From contig CM075675.1 in assembly GCA_037962975.1 (NCBI GenBank), forward strand, positions 9,372,001-9,436,000: DNA of 64,000 bases. Direction: 5' to 3'. Under the pieces are notes generated by a model, which made no database searches, was not told the origin of the DNA, and was given only the letters and a program-made list of their open reading frames with translations. Positions 23,908 through 35,139 of this stretch are shown piece after piece; within the stretch, counting starts at the first letter, position 1; each line of letters begins with the position of its first letter. The DNA comes from Clitoria ternatea. Its lineage: Eukaryota; Streptophyta; Magnoliopsida; Fabales; Fabaceae. The position numbers and the translations under genes were made by a program.

Positions 23908-25434
23908 TCAAGCTATCATCTCTATCACTTTTTGTCTGCCCTGCCTCTGCTGTTGGGGCATGTTACTTTGTTGGGCACCTTCAGCAATCACTACTCCCTT
24001 CTGCTTCTCAGCTGCGGTGAACTTCCTTGCTGGGTTACGTGTATTATCATCCTCGTCATCAGGATCTCTATTCCTCTTCTCCATCCTCTGAGGCTCGTCC
24101 ACGGATTTCTCCTTAAACAAATACTGCTTCAGCTTTCCTTCCCGAAGGAGAGTTTCCACCGTATTTTTTAACGCCTTGCACTCATCTGTGTTGTGTCCTG
24201 TCTGTTCATAGAACATGCAGTATTTACGTGGGTTACCACCCCTCTTGACTGGGGCTGGTTTTCTTATTCCAAAGACGTTCAAAGTTGGCCAACCAACCTC
24301 CCTCATGATTTGTGAATGCCTAGTGTTCAACGGAGCATAGTTGTCGAACGATGATACACGTCTATCTCGTGGATGAGGACGAGCGTTCACAAAGTCTTCT
24401 CTAAAGGCATGCTTCTCAGGCCTCACCCTCTCCTTTTCTCTCCGCGGCTGCTGAGTGGGTGCAGAAGGCTTCATTCTTGTTGCAGTTGCCTCTAGATGCA
24501 TCTCTATGCCCACGTACTTAGAAGCTTTCCTCCGAAACTCCTCGAAGGTCGTTGGGGGGCTCTTTCCCAAAGATAGGGCAAAGGCTGAGCCAGGCTGAAG
24601 AGCTTCCACCACAATATGGAGCTGTATGGCCTCCGTGAGGTTTGGGACCAACGCTGCCTCCTTATAAAATCTTTTCAAGAACTCCTTAAGAGTTTCAGTT
24701 TCTCCCTGCCTTATCTGGGCCAGGGTGTGAGAAGTTCTTGGGATATCCCTAGAGATGACAAAATGGCTTTCAAATGCAGTAGCCATTTCCTCCCAAGAGT
24801 CTATAGATCCTGAGGGTAAGCTTTTAAACCAGCTGAGAGCCTCCTCCGTCAACGTTCTTGGGAACATTCTGCACATAACATCTTCATCTGCTCCCAAATA
24901 CATAGCTTCATACACATAAGCATCCAAATGCTTAGTGGGATCGGTCTCTCCATTATACTTCCCTATCGACAGTGGCTGAGTTGTTTGCAAATGTTTTGGG
25001 ATGGTGATGCTCATCAGCCTCCTTGAGAAAGGGACACTGAGCTTGTACGTCCCTGAAGTCACCACCGCCTGCTCCCTTCTCCTGGTACTGACTCTATCAC
25101 CAGAGTCCTGCGTCTGCTCCCTCTCTTCATACGTGGGGATCTTCGAATACTGGAGGGTTGTAGATCTATCCCTCGCTGATGCATGATGAGCATCCTCTGC
25201 ATGAGATGCTACTCTGTCCCCAGCTCCTCCTCTCTCCCGCTTCAATTCCATCAGCTCCTCCCTGAGTTGCCTGATAACCTCATCGCGAGGGTCAGGCGTC
25301 TGCACTTGCACCATCCTCCGGGTTTGAGTTACAGGGGACTCGAAGACGAGTCTCCTTCCAGCCTGTTGATGGGTCACATCCTCCACGTGACCATCCACGA
25401 AATCTCTCCCGTCGCCTTCCATCGTGACAACCAA
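23908..25434 (-). CDS. gag: Tat element gag
   Basis: 508 codons. The N-terminal ~130 residues are charged. The capsid-like retrotransposon gag domain follows (about 135-260: IPKHLQT, KYNGETDPTKHLDAY, LSWFKSLP, FLKRFYKEA). A CCHC-like knuckle CMFYEQTGHNTDEC is near residue 380, and the end is Lys/Arg/Asp-rich. The start at 25434 lies about 50 bases inside the 5' LTR, right after the primer-binding site. Gag packages the element RNA into cytoplasmic particles. The stop at 23908-23910 is likely a mutation in what was a gag-pro-pol polyprotein frame. The gag part itself appears intact. Confidence 0.9.
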   Translation of the reverse strand: MVVTMEGDGRDFVDGHVEDVTHQQAGRRLVFESPVTQTRRMVQVQTPDPRDEVIRQLREELMELKRERGGAGDRVASHAEDAHHASARDRSTTLQYSKIPTYEEREQTQDSGDRVSTRRREQAVVTSGTYKLSVPFSRRLMSITIPKHLQTTQPLSIGKYNGETDPTKHLDAYVYEAMYLGADEDVMCRMFPRTLTEEALSWFKSLPSGSIDSWEEMATAFESHFVISRDIPRTSHTLAQIRQGETETLKEFLKRFYKEAALVPNLTEAIQLHIVVEALQPGSAFALSLGKSPPTTFEEFRRKASKYVGIEMHLEATATRMKPSAPTQQPRREKERVRPEKHAFREDFVNARPHPRDRRVSSFDNYAPLNTRHSQIMREVGWPTLNVFGIRKPAPVKRGGNPRKYCMFYEQTGHNTDECKALKNTVETLLREGKLKQYLFKEKSVDEPQRMEKRNRDPDDEDDNTRNPARKFTAAEKQKGVVIAEGAQQSNMPQQQRQGRQKVIEMIA

Positions 25435-25465
25435 ACTTCTGCGAAAATGGGAATAACTCTAACGA

Positions 25466-25484
25466 GTCCCACTGGGCGTGCCAA
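25466..25484 (-). other. Primer-binding site of the Tat element
   Basis: The minus strand reads TTGGCACGCCCAGTGGGAC immediately next to the 5' LTR. It should pair with the 3' end of a tRNA whose identity I could not assign. The old relic at 1767-1784 shares the TTGGCACGCC core. Confidence 0.75.
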
Positions 25485-26287
25485 TGAACTGGTCTGGACC
25501 GGGGTCTAGGATCCGGTGTGGGACCAGCCACAAGAGTACAGGTGTTTTTAGTGTTTGCACACCGGAACAGTGTGTATCCGATGTATTAATCCGGTCTCTC
25601 AGTGGGAGAGGCCGGTCTTGTTGTCTTGGAGATCCTTCACACCAACGTTTCGCGTTGCAGGGGGGCGAAAGGTGGTGCCACCTGCGAAGATTCTCCGACG
25701 CTCAAGTTAGAAGAGTGTAAGAACTCAGTGAATGCTCAAGCGAAGTAACAGTAAAGTGTGAGATAGAACAACGATACCATGCATGTGTGTTGAAATGAGC
25801 TATTTGTAGTTGTACGTAAGAAAATGAGTCGTTGGGTACAGGTGGGTCCCTTAGCTCTGATAGCGTGTATATTATGTCAATCAAGGTGGCTCAACTTTCA
25901 GAATGTGTCAGGGGGGTAGGTCAATTATCAGGGTACGACTCTCTAGGGAGAGGGGAGGATAATCACCTTTTCCGCATAATCTGCTGACACATCCACTTAC
26001 TTTCTGAGGCCATAGACGTGACATATTTTGCTACATACAGTGTCTTCGCTGATAAGTTATTAGGGGCTCTTATCTTGCTGTGACTGAAAAGCCAACAGTT
26101 ATATAAATGTCCTGTGAAAATGAACAAAGAACCGTTATGGGATATATAAGTGGGGCAATCGTGTGATGAGGACGGACGGCCAGACATCGGATATCCGGTG
26201 TGGTAATGTTGAACCAGGACACCGGTTTTCCTTATATGAGGTCACTCTGACGTCACAAGAATGGGGGCTGGTATCCAGACCGGATCA
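25485..26287 (-). repeat. 5' LTR of the Tat element
   Basis: 803 bp, 98.6% identical by eye to the other LTR. It should hold the promoter for minus-strand transcription. A TTATATAA box lies at about 26099-26106, though being a palindrome it does not prove direction. Confidence 0.95.
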
Positions 26288-26292
26288 AAAGT

Positions 26293-27036
26293 ATATATAA
26301 AAATAATATATAATTTTTATTTATTTTTAAAATATAGCTGACCCAATGAACCAACCCATCTTAACATATCCGGGTTTTAGCGGGTCAAAATAAACTAAGT
26401 CCAAATAAGTTGGTAGGTCAAAAACCTTATCCCAACTTACTCTGGCTTATTTTTGACATGCTGACCCAACAAGTATGTCTCACTTTACGACCCGTGGTGT
26501 TGAGCAAAAGAGAATTGTAGATGGAGAGTTGTTTGTAGAGGAAGATGTTATGTTTCGGTGTTTTTTGCGCATGGTTGAAGAGGATTTAGATAGTGAAAGT
26601 TGTTTGCTAATTACAATGTTATCATCAATCTCGAGGCTAAGGCAACATTTGGGTTAGTTTTATGACATACACCAACTACCGAATTTCTTCTGGCGACTGA
26701 TTGAATTTAAATTTATAAATTACTTGTATTCAAATTAATTACCAAGAATACAATTTTACTTTCACTTCATTGATGTCCACAAATCGATTTTATACTCAGC
26801 TATGTAAATCGTATAGAATATTAGGAAAAGATCACAGGAAAAAAGAAAGAAAGAAATGGCATGGATACTAAAATGAGGCACATGATGATACACTCAAGAA
26901 AAATTGGCAAAAAAATTAACCAATAAACAAACACAAAATTCCCTAGAAATGCAAAAAGATACCTCACTCAAATTTTGCTTCTCCATAATCTTCTTTTTCG
27001 GGATGAGGAAAACAAATATATATGAACCTTGTTTAG
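26293..27036. other. Intergenic DNA between the Tat element and the HIPP gene
   Basis: 26330-26470 carries GACCCAAC/GGGTC words that appear to continue the repeat interrupted at 14437. The rest is AT-rich and without a recognisable gene. It forms the 3' flank of the HIPP-type gene. Confidence 0.4.
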
Positions 27037-28671
27037 TTACATTATGGTGCAAGCATGAGGGTTATCATCACTAAAGAGAGAAGCAAAGGCTTCATCAGAT
27101 GCCACAGCAACTGAATACACTGAAGGGGTGTGGAAGAAAGTGTGGACTCCATTTGTTGCTTCACTTTTGTATGCATCATAGTAATGGTTAACAATGTAAC
27201 TTGGGTACTTATAAAATGATGCAAAATGTGCATGCCCTGGAAATGGCCATGGCTCTGCTGATTTCCCTGTGCGTTTGATTGCTTTCAGAACTTTTTTCTC
27301 CTCCAAACCATAGCCTCTCACTGTTATTTTTTGTGCCTCCATTTCAACCTCTACCTCATCCACTCCTGCAAAATCACACATTCAAAATTCAACATGTTGC
27401 ATACTGACATAGAAATATACCACTAATCATACATTATGGTTCTAAGGTGACCCAACTTTTATAAAGTGGAAGTTCCTTTTAAATTTTTGCACTATTTTTT
27501 GTCAGTTTTTAATTAGTACTTGTTGCTTAGTTTTGGGCATGCTCATTTCAAGCTAAATGAGAGCTCATCATTTGCTTTTTTTTCTTGAGTCCTTTTTTAA
27601 AGAAGAAAAAAACATGTAATTCTCATCTGTTCACTCAGTTTATGACCTTAAAAATTGTAAACCTCATGTCAATATGTATCCATTTGACAATACACATTAT
27701 GAAAAGCAAAATAAATAAATAAATGAGGATGTATATGCCTTGCACACATTCACCTCAAAATAGCATTACTCAAGACATTTACCCAAGACTAACCAGGTTA
27801 GGAGTTGTTGCTAATATTCTTATCATACCTACACTTTTTTATAGCTATCTTTCTTTTATAAGTTTTTTATTTTTATGTTAGAAAATGTTTTAATTTAGGG
27901 GGAAATTATTACACATGTCAGGTATCTTACTTTATAGTAAAAAGAATAAATACTCCAGAAAGTACAAAATTTCCCAAGGTCATGCCACCATCATGGATGA
28001 GGACGACAATAGCATATGTGAAGGATCAACTTTTTGAAAAAAAATACAATGCTTGTGTAAGCCTATAGAAATAACTTTTACTTCCAACTATGTAGTTAAG
28101 GTGTCAGGACTTTCACATACAACACATAACATGAAAGTGTACACAAGATGATAGAATGAACCGTGTAAATAGATCCTCTATACAATCTAATTATTAAGAG
28201 CCTTTAAATTTTTAAAATTCTACAAATTTATACTAATCTTTTTTTTACGTTCCAATTACATTGGCTTTGACTCTTTCTCTTCCCTAAAATATCATGACTG
28301 ATTTTTAAATATTAAAGAGAAAAAACCCAATTTTTATGATTAGAAAAAGACTTTTAAAGCCCAAATAATAACTTGCTCAATTCAGCCCAGGTGTACAAGC
28401 TCAAGCCATTGCAGCCAGAAAATAAAAAGAATTAAACAAAAAAAAAAACACAGAATTGCTTATGCAAACTATACCTTTGAGCTTGAAGAGAGCTTTCTTT
28501 AATTTTGAAGCACACCCTTCACAATCAAGATTTGGAACTCTAACTTCTATCATATTCTACAATATCACATGTTACACCAATCACAATCAAATTAATCCAC
28601 ATTCACAAATACCATGAACCAAACACATTGTGTATTTTAAGAAAGAAATAATAGGAGAAACTTACAGACAT
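27037..28671 (-). CDS. Heavy-metal-associated isoprenylated plant protein (HIPP-like)
   Basis: Three exons on the minus strand: 28666-28671 (ATGTCT only), 28475-28556 and 27037-27365. All junctions are GT-AG and in frame and give 138 residues. The N-terminal HMA domain has the metal-binding DCEGCASKLKK motif (CxxC at residues 14-17) and VDEVEVEMEAQKITVRGY. A linker EPWPFPGHAHF and a Tyr-rich tail follow. The C-terminus is CTIM, a CaaX box predicted to be farnesylated, so the protein should attach to membranes. HIPPs are thought to bind Cu, Zn or Cd and act in metal homeostasis and stress. The tiny first exon makes the start depend on the splice. The only alternative is the in-frame Met four codons on. 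The gene looks intact. Confidence 0.9.
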
Positions 28672-30073
28672 GGTTTATTTAGTAAACACTACAAAATGGA
28701 GAAGGTTTTTCTTAGTCTGAAGCAAGGGAAGCCCCTAAGCAAGAAGAAGAAGAAGAGAGTGGTGTGGTAAACCTTGACCTTTTGGGTTGGAGGAAATTGA
28801 AGTACAAAACAATGTGAAGGGTGTCTCTTTTTAAACACTTAAGGGTTATTGGTTATTGGGTTTTGAAATGTAAAAAGGGTGCAAAGTATAGTATATTCAC
28901 GCGTGGGATATGGCAAAAGCGTGGGTTCCTCTTGCGCTCCCCAATTTAGAGGCACACCCTCTTCTATGTCTCCATTGATTTGCCACCACTATGGACCACC
29001 CACCATATGAAACATTTCTCAGAAGAATAATGATGCAAATGCTAGACATCACTGATCATATTCCCTTCCCTTTTTCTCTTTTCTTTGTTGGACACACAAC
29101 ACATATTATGACTAGCAGCATCATATGTTGTTGTGTAGTGTAGGACCTTGCTTGTAAATTAACCCCGTAAGGATGCATGGGGGTTGGCCATGTATACATT
29201 TATAATAAAAGACAATGCTAATAAGTGCTTTTAGGATAATGGTCAAGCAAATAAATAGAAAAGTTTTTATTTAAACACATTATTAAACTTTTCTCAATTT
29301 CATATCAAAGTATTTTTCACGTTATTTTTACTAGAAAGTTTATGTTTTAACTTTTTAAAATAATACTGGTATGTCTATAAGGTTCATTTTGTAAAACATT
29401 CTAATTTATTTTCTTCACCGTTTCACTTTATTGTTTGTTACGATATATCTCACCTTGAGTAAAACAACATGGTTCATTCTACTCTTCATCAAATCTTCCT
29501 TTCTAAAAAAATGACAACTTAAGTAATTTTTACTTGGCATTTAATCATATTACAATTCTGATCAGAAAATAACACTTTGTGCCACTATTAGTCTTAATTA
29601 ATAATATCTAATCAACTCATTTAAATTTTTAATATTATACAATTTCTAATTCTTAATCAATTTAGATTTTATTATCCATTCCTCAAAGTCCATTAGAGTG
29701 TTAATGTTTAATATAAAGATGTGTTAAGACAACTTCAAATTATTTTTTCTCTTATAAACTAACTTTTAATGATGAGTTAATTACTAATCAATTTAATGTT
29801 CGGTCACTTGTAAAATAGATAGTCATATACTTTAAAACAATTTGTCGAGTTTATGCTAGATGTATCATTATCTTTATTTCACTATAAAGAAGATAAAATT
29901 ATGCTTGTATATGGGGTTGGTGGCTTTCGCATGTTAGAGATGTAACATCAAAATGATATTATTTACATAATTCATGCTTCAACATTAGTCCACAGTAGTA
30001 TCTACTTAAGGTGAATTCTTTTGTACATTCGTGATTTGACCAATATGTAAGGGATAATCAAGTTACTCTCTCT
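28672..30073. other. 5' flank of the HIPP gene and AT-rich intergenic DNA
   Basis: 28680-28850 is probably promoter and 5' UTR: a GAAGAAGAAGAA tract (CT-rich on the coding strand) lies at about 28742-28755 and a TTTAAA-type box near 28833. The remainder is AT-rich with no ORF or repeat that I can name. Confidence 0.4.
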
Positions 30074-30078
30074 TAACT

Positions 30079-30560
30079 GGTATGGAATCTCATATTCACT
30101 ATGTTTTTACACTGGTTCAGTGGGAATCTAGTATTGTATAACACTGGCTCAGCGGGAACTCAATGCCTTCGATTACGAGATCCGGGGTCCTTGAATCGTC
30201 TGTCTAGGAACAAGTGGTGATGGTACCTGCAAAGACTCTCCGAAGCTTAAGTTAGTATAAATTCAAAGATATCGAAGCATTAAGAGTAATAAAAAACTTA
30301 CATAATTCTTTATAAATGATGATATTTATAACCTTTGCGCAGGTCCAACTTGTGATATGATGTATGACAGATGACCAGACTATTTTAGAGTCAAGTTGCA
30401 TCCTATGTTCATAGGGTCTAACTTTATAACAGACTTTTAACCAGTGTCCGTCAGTAGATATACCGGTCATATTATTTTCCGATTCATGCCATCTTACTAG
30501 ATTGGTGCTTTTTACCTTTAGTGTGTCGTCCCTTAGTTTAAGGGTCGATATAAACATCAG
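30079..30560 (-). repeat. Solo LTR-like relic related to the Tat element LTR
   Basis: GGTGATGGTACCTGCAAAGA, CTCTCCGAAGCTTAAGTTAG and nearby GGTTCAGTGGGAATC blocks match in order GGTGGTGCCACCTACGAAGA, CTCTCCGACGCTCAAGTTAG and CTCAGTGGGAGAG of the intact LTR at 14437. No internal region follows. The right boundary is approximate. Confidence 0.55.
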
Positions 30561-30980
30561 AATCTGTTTTGAAGTTGGCAAATCTTAGGATCTCAACTCT
30601 TTCATTAGAATCGTCAACTGCTTCTTTTGATCTGACATCGACCTATTCCCTATTGCCGGAGTTTTCACTAACTCATGACACTGATTCAAGTGTGATGCAT
30701 TACTATGTTAATGATGTAGATTTTTATGAGAACGTTCCTTTTCTTAAACACACAAGGATTACGATGGTGGCCGGAAGCTCCTCCATTAGGATTAACTTTG
30801 AAGACACCACTATGCTAGTTAACGGGATCAATTGGATGGCTCATAAGACTCAAGACCCTTTATTTTTGGGTTCAAAAGAAAATTCTAAATATCCTCAACC
30901 ACAGTGATATTGATTTGTAGTACCCTAATATTTTATAATGTATCTTTATTAATATGTTAATTTATTTTTTATATTTCTAG

Positions 30981-31570
30981 TGTGAAAACCAAATGGATTT
31001 GATATATATGGTAGACTTGGTCCATTTACATTGAATGCCTATCTTGGTCATTGGCTAGACGATCTTCTAGTAATTAAAGATAGAATTGGTATAAAGGAGC
31101 TAAATTCAACCACAAAGGTGATTAGATTCATATAATTTACATTTTTGGTTTAATTATGATATACATTATTCCTTTGATGTTATATATAAGATATATTGTT
31201 TGTGTTTCTTTTAGGATGGTCTGTTTGTTATTTCGAATATGATAGTAAACATCATTAATGATGGTGCTGGTACTATTGGAGTTGCAAACATGGTCATAAA
31301 GGGATACCTCGATGTAGCTTTTATTACTTCAAGCATTATGATGAATGTTAGATTAAGTGAGTCACTTCCTTTCAATATTAGGTTACCAGTTACTTAAATT
31401 AAATTATTTTGTGGACAACTTCATAACTATCATTTGGTTCTTCCTCTAGATATGAAATCAAGGTTACTATCTTTGATGGAGATGATGTTGCTTACATGAT
31501 TCTAGATGATGTTATGTTTCATTATCTTCTAGGAAAAAAGTTGTTAAGTTGTTCCGATGAACATGAAGGT
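30981..31570 (+). pseudogene. Relic with an OB-fold (RPA-like) segment
   Basis: Three short open stretches bounded by plausible GT/AG sites are seen: about 30987-31118 (GRLGPFTLNAYLGHWLDDLL), 31215-31360 (GLFVISNMIVNIINDG) and 31451-31570. The last reads YEIKVTIFDGDDVAYMILDD and LLGKKLL. This has the spacing of the replication protein A C-terminal OB fold (aromatic, alternating Val/Ile, Asp, Ala, Leu-x-Asp, LLGK). The first stretch starts next to a stop and no zinc-ribbon cysteines are seen, so at best it is a remnant, possibly from a Helitron or an RPA-like gene. The assignment is weak. Confidence 0.3.
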
Positions 31571-31620
31571 AAATAAATTTAAGTATGACTAGTAAAATAC
31601 ACCTAAAGTTTATACTATAT

Positions 31621-31801
31621 AGGTTGGTATGACGTTTAGCACCTCACCCCCTTAAGCATATTGCTAGGGGTTCAATCTTAACTTGTAAGTGGAAAAAAAT
31701 CTTGAGGTCAGTCCCCAACTGTTTAATATGTTGACCATTAGAATGAGGAATTAGTCTCATGGCTATCGGTTATGGGGATACTCTAGCAATTCCTCCTAAA
31801 A
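31621..31801 (+). mobile_element. tRNA-derived SINE with long target duplication
   Basis: This 181-bp sequence carries a B-box-like GGGGTTCAATCTT about 50 bases from its left end, ends in an A-rich run, and has no coding capacity. The flanks AAAGTTTATACTATAT (31605-31620) and AAAGTTTAACTATAT (31802-31816) form a 15-16 bp imperfect direct repeat, the signature of LINE-mediated insertion. Confidence 0.7.
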
Positions 31802-32068
31802 AAAGTTTAACTATATGATGCATGGATGAGACAAAAATAAGTAAAGAGAATATTGGTTTATCACTTTTCATTTTTTTTCATCTAAAGAAACAAGTGGTAG
31901 TAGTATTGAAGCTCGATAAGCAACAAAACATGACATAGAAGATGGATAGTTAGGTTATTTAAGCATGCTTTTAGTAGGTTCAAATCATGTCATACGTATA
32001 TAAAACTTTGTTAGAAGATATCATGCTCACTTTAATAAACTTTACACGTTAAATGGATTATCTTCATG

Positions 32069-33970
32069 TGACGTGAATGGAAGAGAGATCGCCTTGAATT
32101 TTAGTTTGAGAGAAGGATATTTTTCTAGTAAAAGGTTTAAAAAGGATATTAATGTCACGCTCAAGATATTGACATCACGCTTAAGAAATTGATGAGAAGG
32201 TGAGTGATAAGTCATGAAAGGTAGGTGTTACAATCATAGATTGATCAGCCTGAGATACCCATAAGAATGAAAATTCTTAATAAGATCAAAGAACAGTTCA
32301 TTCAAAAACATAAAAAACACTTCCATAATGAGAAAGCTCTGATTTTACTCAAAACTTAAGTTGATTAATTTGCTCTACATGATATCTTATTTATAAGCTT
32401 TAAGAAATTATTTAAATCTTAAAGGAAATTAATTGTCATTAATGTTTTTATTATATTCCACTAACTATTTAACCTCCTTAATATTTAAACTTGAAATAAA
32501 CTCTCATTAACTATTATAATGACTTAAGAACTTGTAAAAATATTAAAATCTAACCTAGGAAATTCTAAAAAACATATGAAAAATATAGCGAAAAATAAAA
32601 ATGAAAATTACAATAAAAATAAAAAATTAAGTTGACCCTATTTTTATATTCATCATTGTCTCCTTTGAAATGACTCGCCATCGAATCATCATTCTTTTTT
32701 AGTTGTAACATGTATCTTCCCGGGTCAAAAGTCAACCTCTTAAAATCATTCTCACTTAAATTCTCCTAGCACAACGAACTAAATTATGAAATATTTTATA
32801 TCCGGATAAGATATTATAATTGTTATTAGACTCCTTTGCAAACTTCAATATCAAGACAAGTGATAATTCAAACTTGTGAGAATTTTGGTAACTTTCTTAC
32901 ATGAGAATTATTTTAATAGTAAGACAAGAGTTGTTAGGATGTATAATTACTAAATAAAAGGAAGATATATCACTTATCATCTCACTTTTTCTTCTTTCAA
33001 AATGCTCTCTCAAAATTCTCATCTCTCTCACACTTGAATTTTTACTCACTTCTTCCTTTCTTTCATTCTTTTTTTCTTCAATTTTCTCTTTATATTCTCT
33101 AATAACAACACGTAATTGTTATAACTTTTCAATTTTTTCTCTTTCTCTTCCTTTCTTTCATCTTCCTCACAATTTTCCTTCTTAAACTCTATCGTCTTTC
33201 CTGTAATTTTTTCAATATCTTCTTAAAAAATTTTCTATTTAACGTTTTATCCTCTCAAAATCTTCCTTCCTCCCCTTTCCGCTTTCTCTTTCTTTTTTTC
33301 TCTTTTCCTTCATTCTCCAATTTATGTAAACATTAACATCACTCTTTCCATAGGAAAGAAACATCATAATCTTATCATCTTTTGATTTTTTTCTCTCTAA
33401 GCTTTCTTTCTCTTCTCTTAAGTCTTCCATGAAATCTATCAATTCTCCCATAGAGATTCTCGGTGTGCTCTTTCATCATTCTTTCCATTTCGACAAGCCA
33501 CAACTTTTTATCATTAAAAAAAGAATCATAATCTCTTTACTTCCATAGCCAAAAAATCAATAAGTTGAAGCCTTGATACCAAATGACATGAACGAAAGAA
33601 GAATCAATTTAGTTTGAGGGAAGGATGTTTTCTTATTAAAGGGGTTTAAAGAAGGATATGATTACCATAAGTTTTCTTGTAAAGATCAATTTATATCACC
33701 ACAAGATAAATTGTCTTTATAAGATCAAACTTGACTTTTTACTCATGAACTAAAAAACGTCACACAAAATATAGAATGGAAGATTTACTAAAACTCAAGT
33801 TGACTTTTTTTCTTTACATGAGATCTTATTTATAAACTTTAAGAAACTATTCAAACCCTAAAGGAAATTAGTTTCCACCAAATTTTCATTATATTCCATT
33901 AACTATTTAAATTTTCTAACTTTAAAGTTTGAAACAAACTCTCATTAACTATCTTAATTACTTTTGAAAT
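32069..33970 (-). mobile_element. Deleted, non-autonomous Ty3/gypsy element
   Basis: Direct repeats at about 32069-32560 and 33584-33970 share AGTTTGAG.GAAGGAT, CATGA.ATCTTATTTATAA, CTTTAAGAAA and ACTCTCATTAACTAT. On the minus strand the right repeat is followed by TTTGGTATCAAGGCTTC, close to the initiator tRNA-Met primer site. A short Lys/Glu-rich open stretch (33239-33451) remains inside. Next to the left repeat the minus strand reads GATTCGATGGCGAGTCATTTC and GGAGACAATGATG. This resembles the usual gypsy pol end GATTCGAGGACGAATC plus a purine tract. Most of gag-pol is deleted. Ends are approximate. Confidence 0.6.
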
Positions 33971-35139
33971 TTTTTGTTGAAAATTTTAAAAAAAATATTA
34001 TTTCCTTAAGAAAAGTATTTCCGAATTTAAATCTGAGATTCACGAAAATTATTTGTTTACAGAGATTCGTTGTAATTTTGTCAAATTTCAAAGGTACCCA
34101 AAATAATTTACTCAATTATAATTCATGGGTGATTTGAGCTGATTGTTTAGGACTATTGGTGGTTTATTTTGCAATAGAATAAAATTTTTCTGACGATTTG
34201 GGGATTAAAAAAGCTAAATCATTTGTAATTGTTTGACCACACATGTCAAAAAGCACTTTCTAAATCCAAGCAGAAAAGGCAAAGTTTATTTTAAATATTT
34301 CTCATAAAAGCTTCTTTTCACGAAAAGTATAACCCCTGCGAACAAATCTTAAATAAAATATATACCAAACTATCAAATTGTAGTGTATTAAAAATATAGT
34401 AATGATGCCTAATTGTATAAAAAATTATTTTAAAATATTTTGTATTCATTTCAAAAATCTATATTACTTAATTAGAACTTGCTCGTAACTAAAAAAATTA
34501 AAAAAAAATCACTTTCATCCAATAATATTAAAATTTACATCATAACAAATTCTAAGCATTTATTTATTCTCATATCGTAATCAAATATACACTTAACTAA
34601 AATGGCTTAACAAAGTGTTTAAGATCTACACAGTGCATATACATAAATAAACACAGACTTATGTTAGAAGATATGGGAATATTTGCCCCACTTGATTTTA
34701 AAATATGTTAATAGTAGATAACATTAAATTGATAATTAAATTATATGATTGACAGCATAAAGAAGAAACAAAGCAGAGAATTGTATATACGTATGATGGA
34801 GAGGGACATGACATGTTTTAAAGCGCGCGTTCTTTACAGCATAAAGTTATGACAGTATCCTGTAGCTACCTATCAATCACTATGGATTCAAGAATTACCA
34901 GCTCCAAAGTCTCTTATGGACCCAGAAAAATTGATAAAGTTCTTCTTAGCTCTTAGAAAACACATAATAATTCATATTAACATAATCTTTCTCATTTTTA
35001 TATACTTTCCCTAATACTTTTCTTTAACAGCAAAATGAATTTAACAAGATAAGGGATAAGGGATTTCTTAATTTACATGTAGAGTTGTTTATAATTCATA
35101 TATTTTTTAAGCAACTGACTGGAATACAGTTCTGATACA
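33971..35139. other. AT-rich intergenic DNA
   Basis: No gene, RNA or complete repeat recognised. Only scattered A/T runs. Confidence 0.4.

Larger units (their letters stand above)
14437..26287 (-). mobile_element. Complete Tat-lineage Ty3/gypsy LTR retrotransposon (11.85 kb)
   Basis: Two 803-bp LTRs begin TGAACTGG and end CCGGATCA and are flanked by the perfect 5-bp target duplication AAAGT (14432-14436 and 26288-26292). Transcription runs right to left. The primer-binding site adjoins the right LTR and the polypurine tract adjoins the left one. The interior, in transcript order, holds gag, aspartic protease, RT, two RNase H-like regions (the second of the plant/archaeal type that marks the Tat lineage) and integrase. 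Then come a 59-bp minisatellite and a large antisense gene. By eye the LTRs differ at 11 of 803 positions (1.4%), so insertion is recent. The element is nonetheless dead: stop codons and frameshifts interrupt its polyprotein. Confidence 0.95.
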
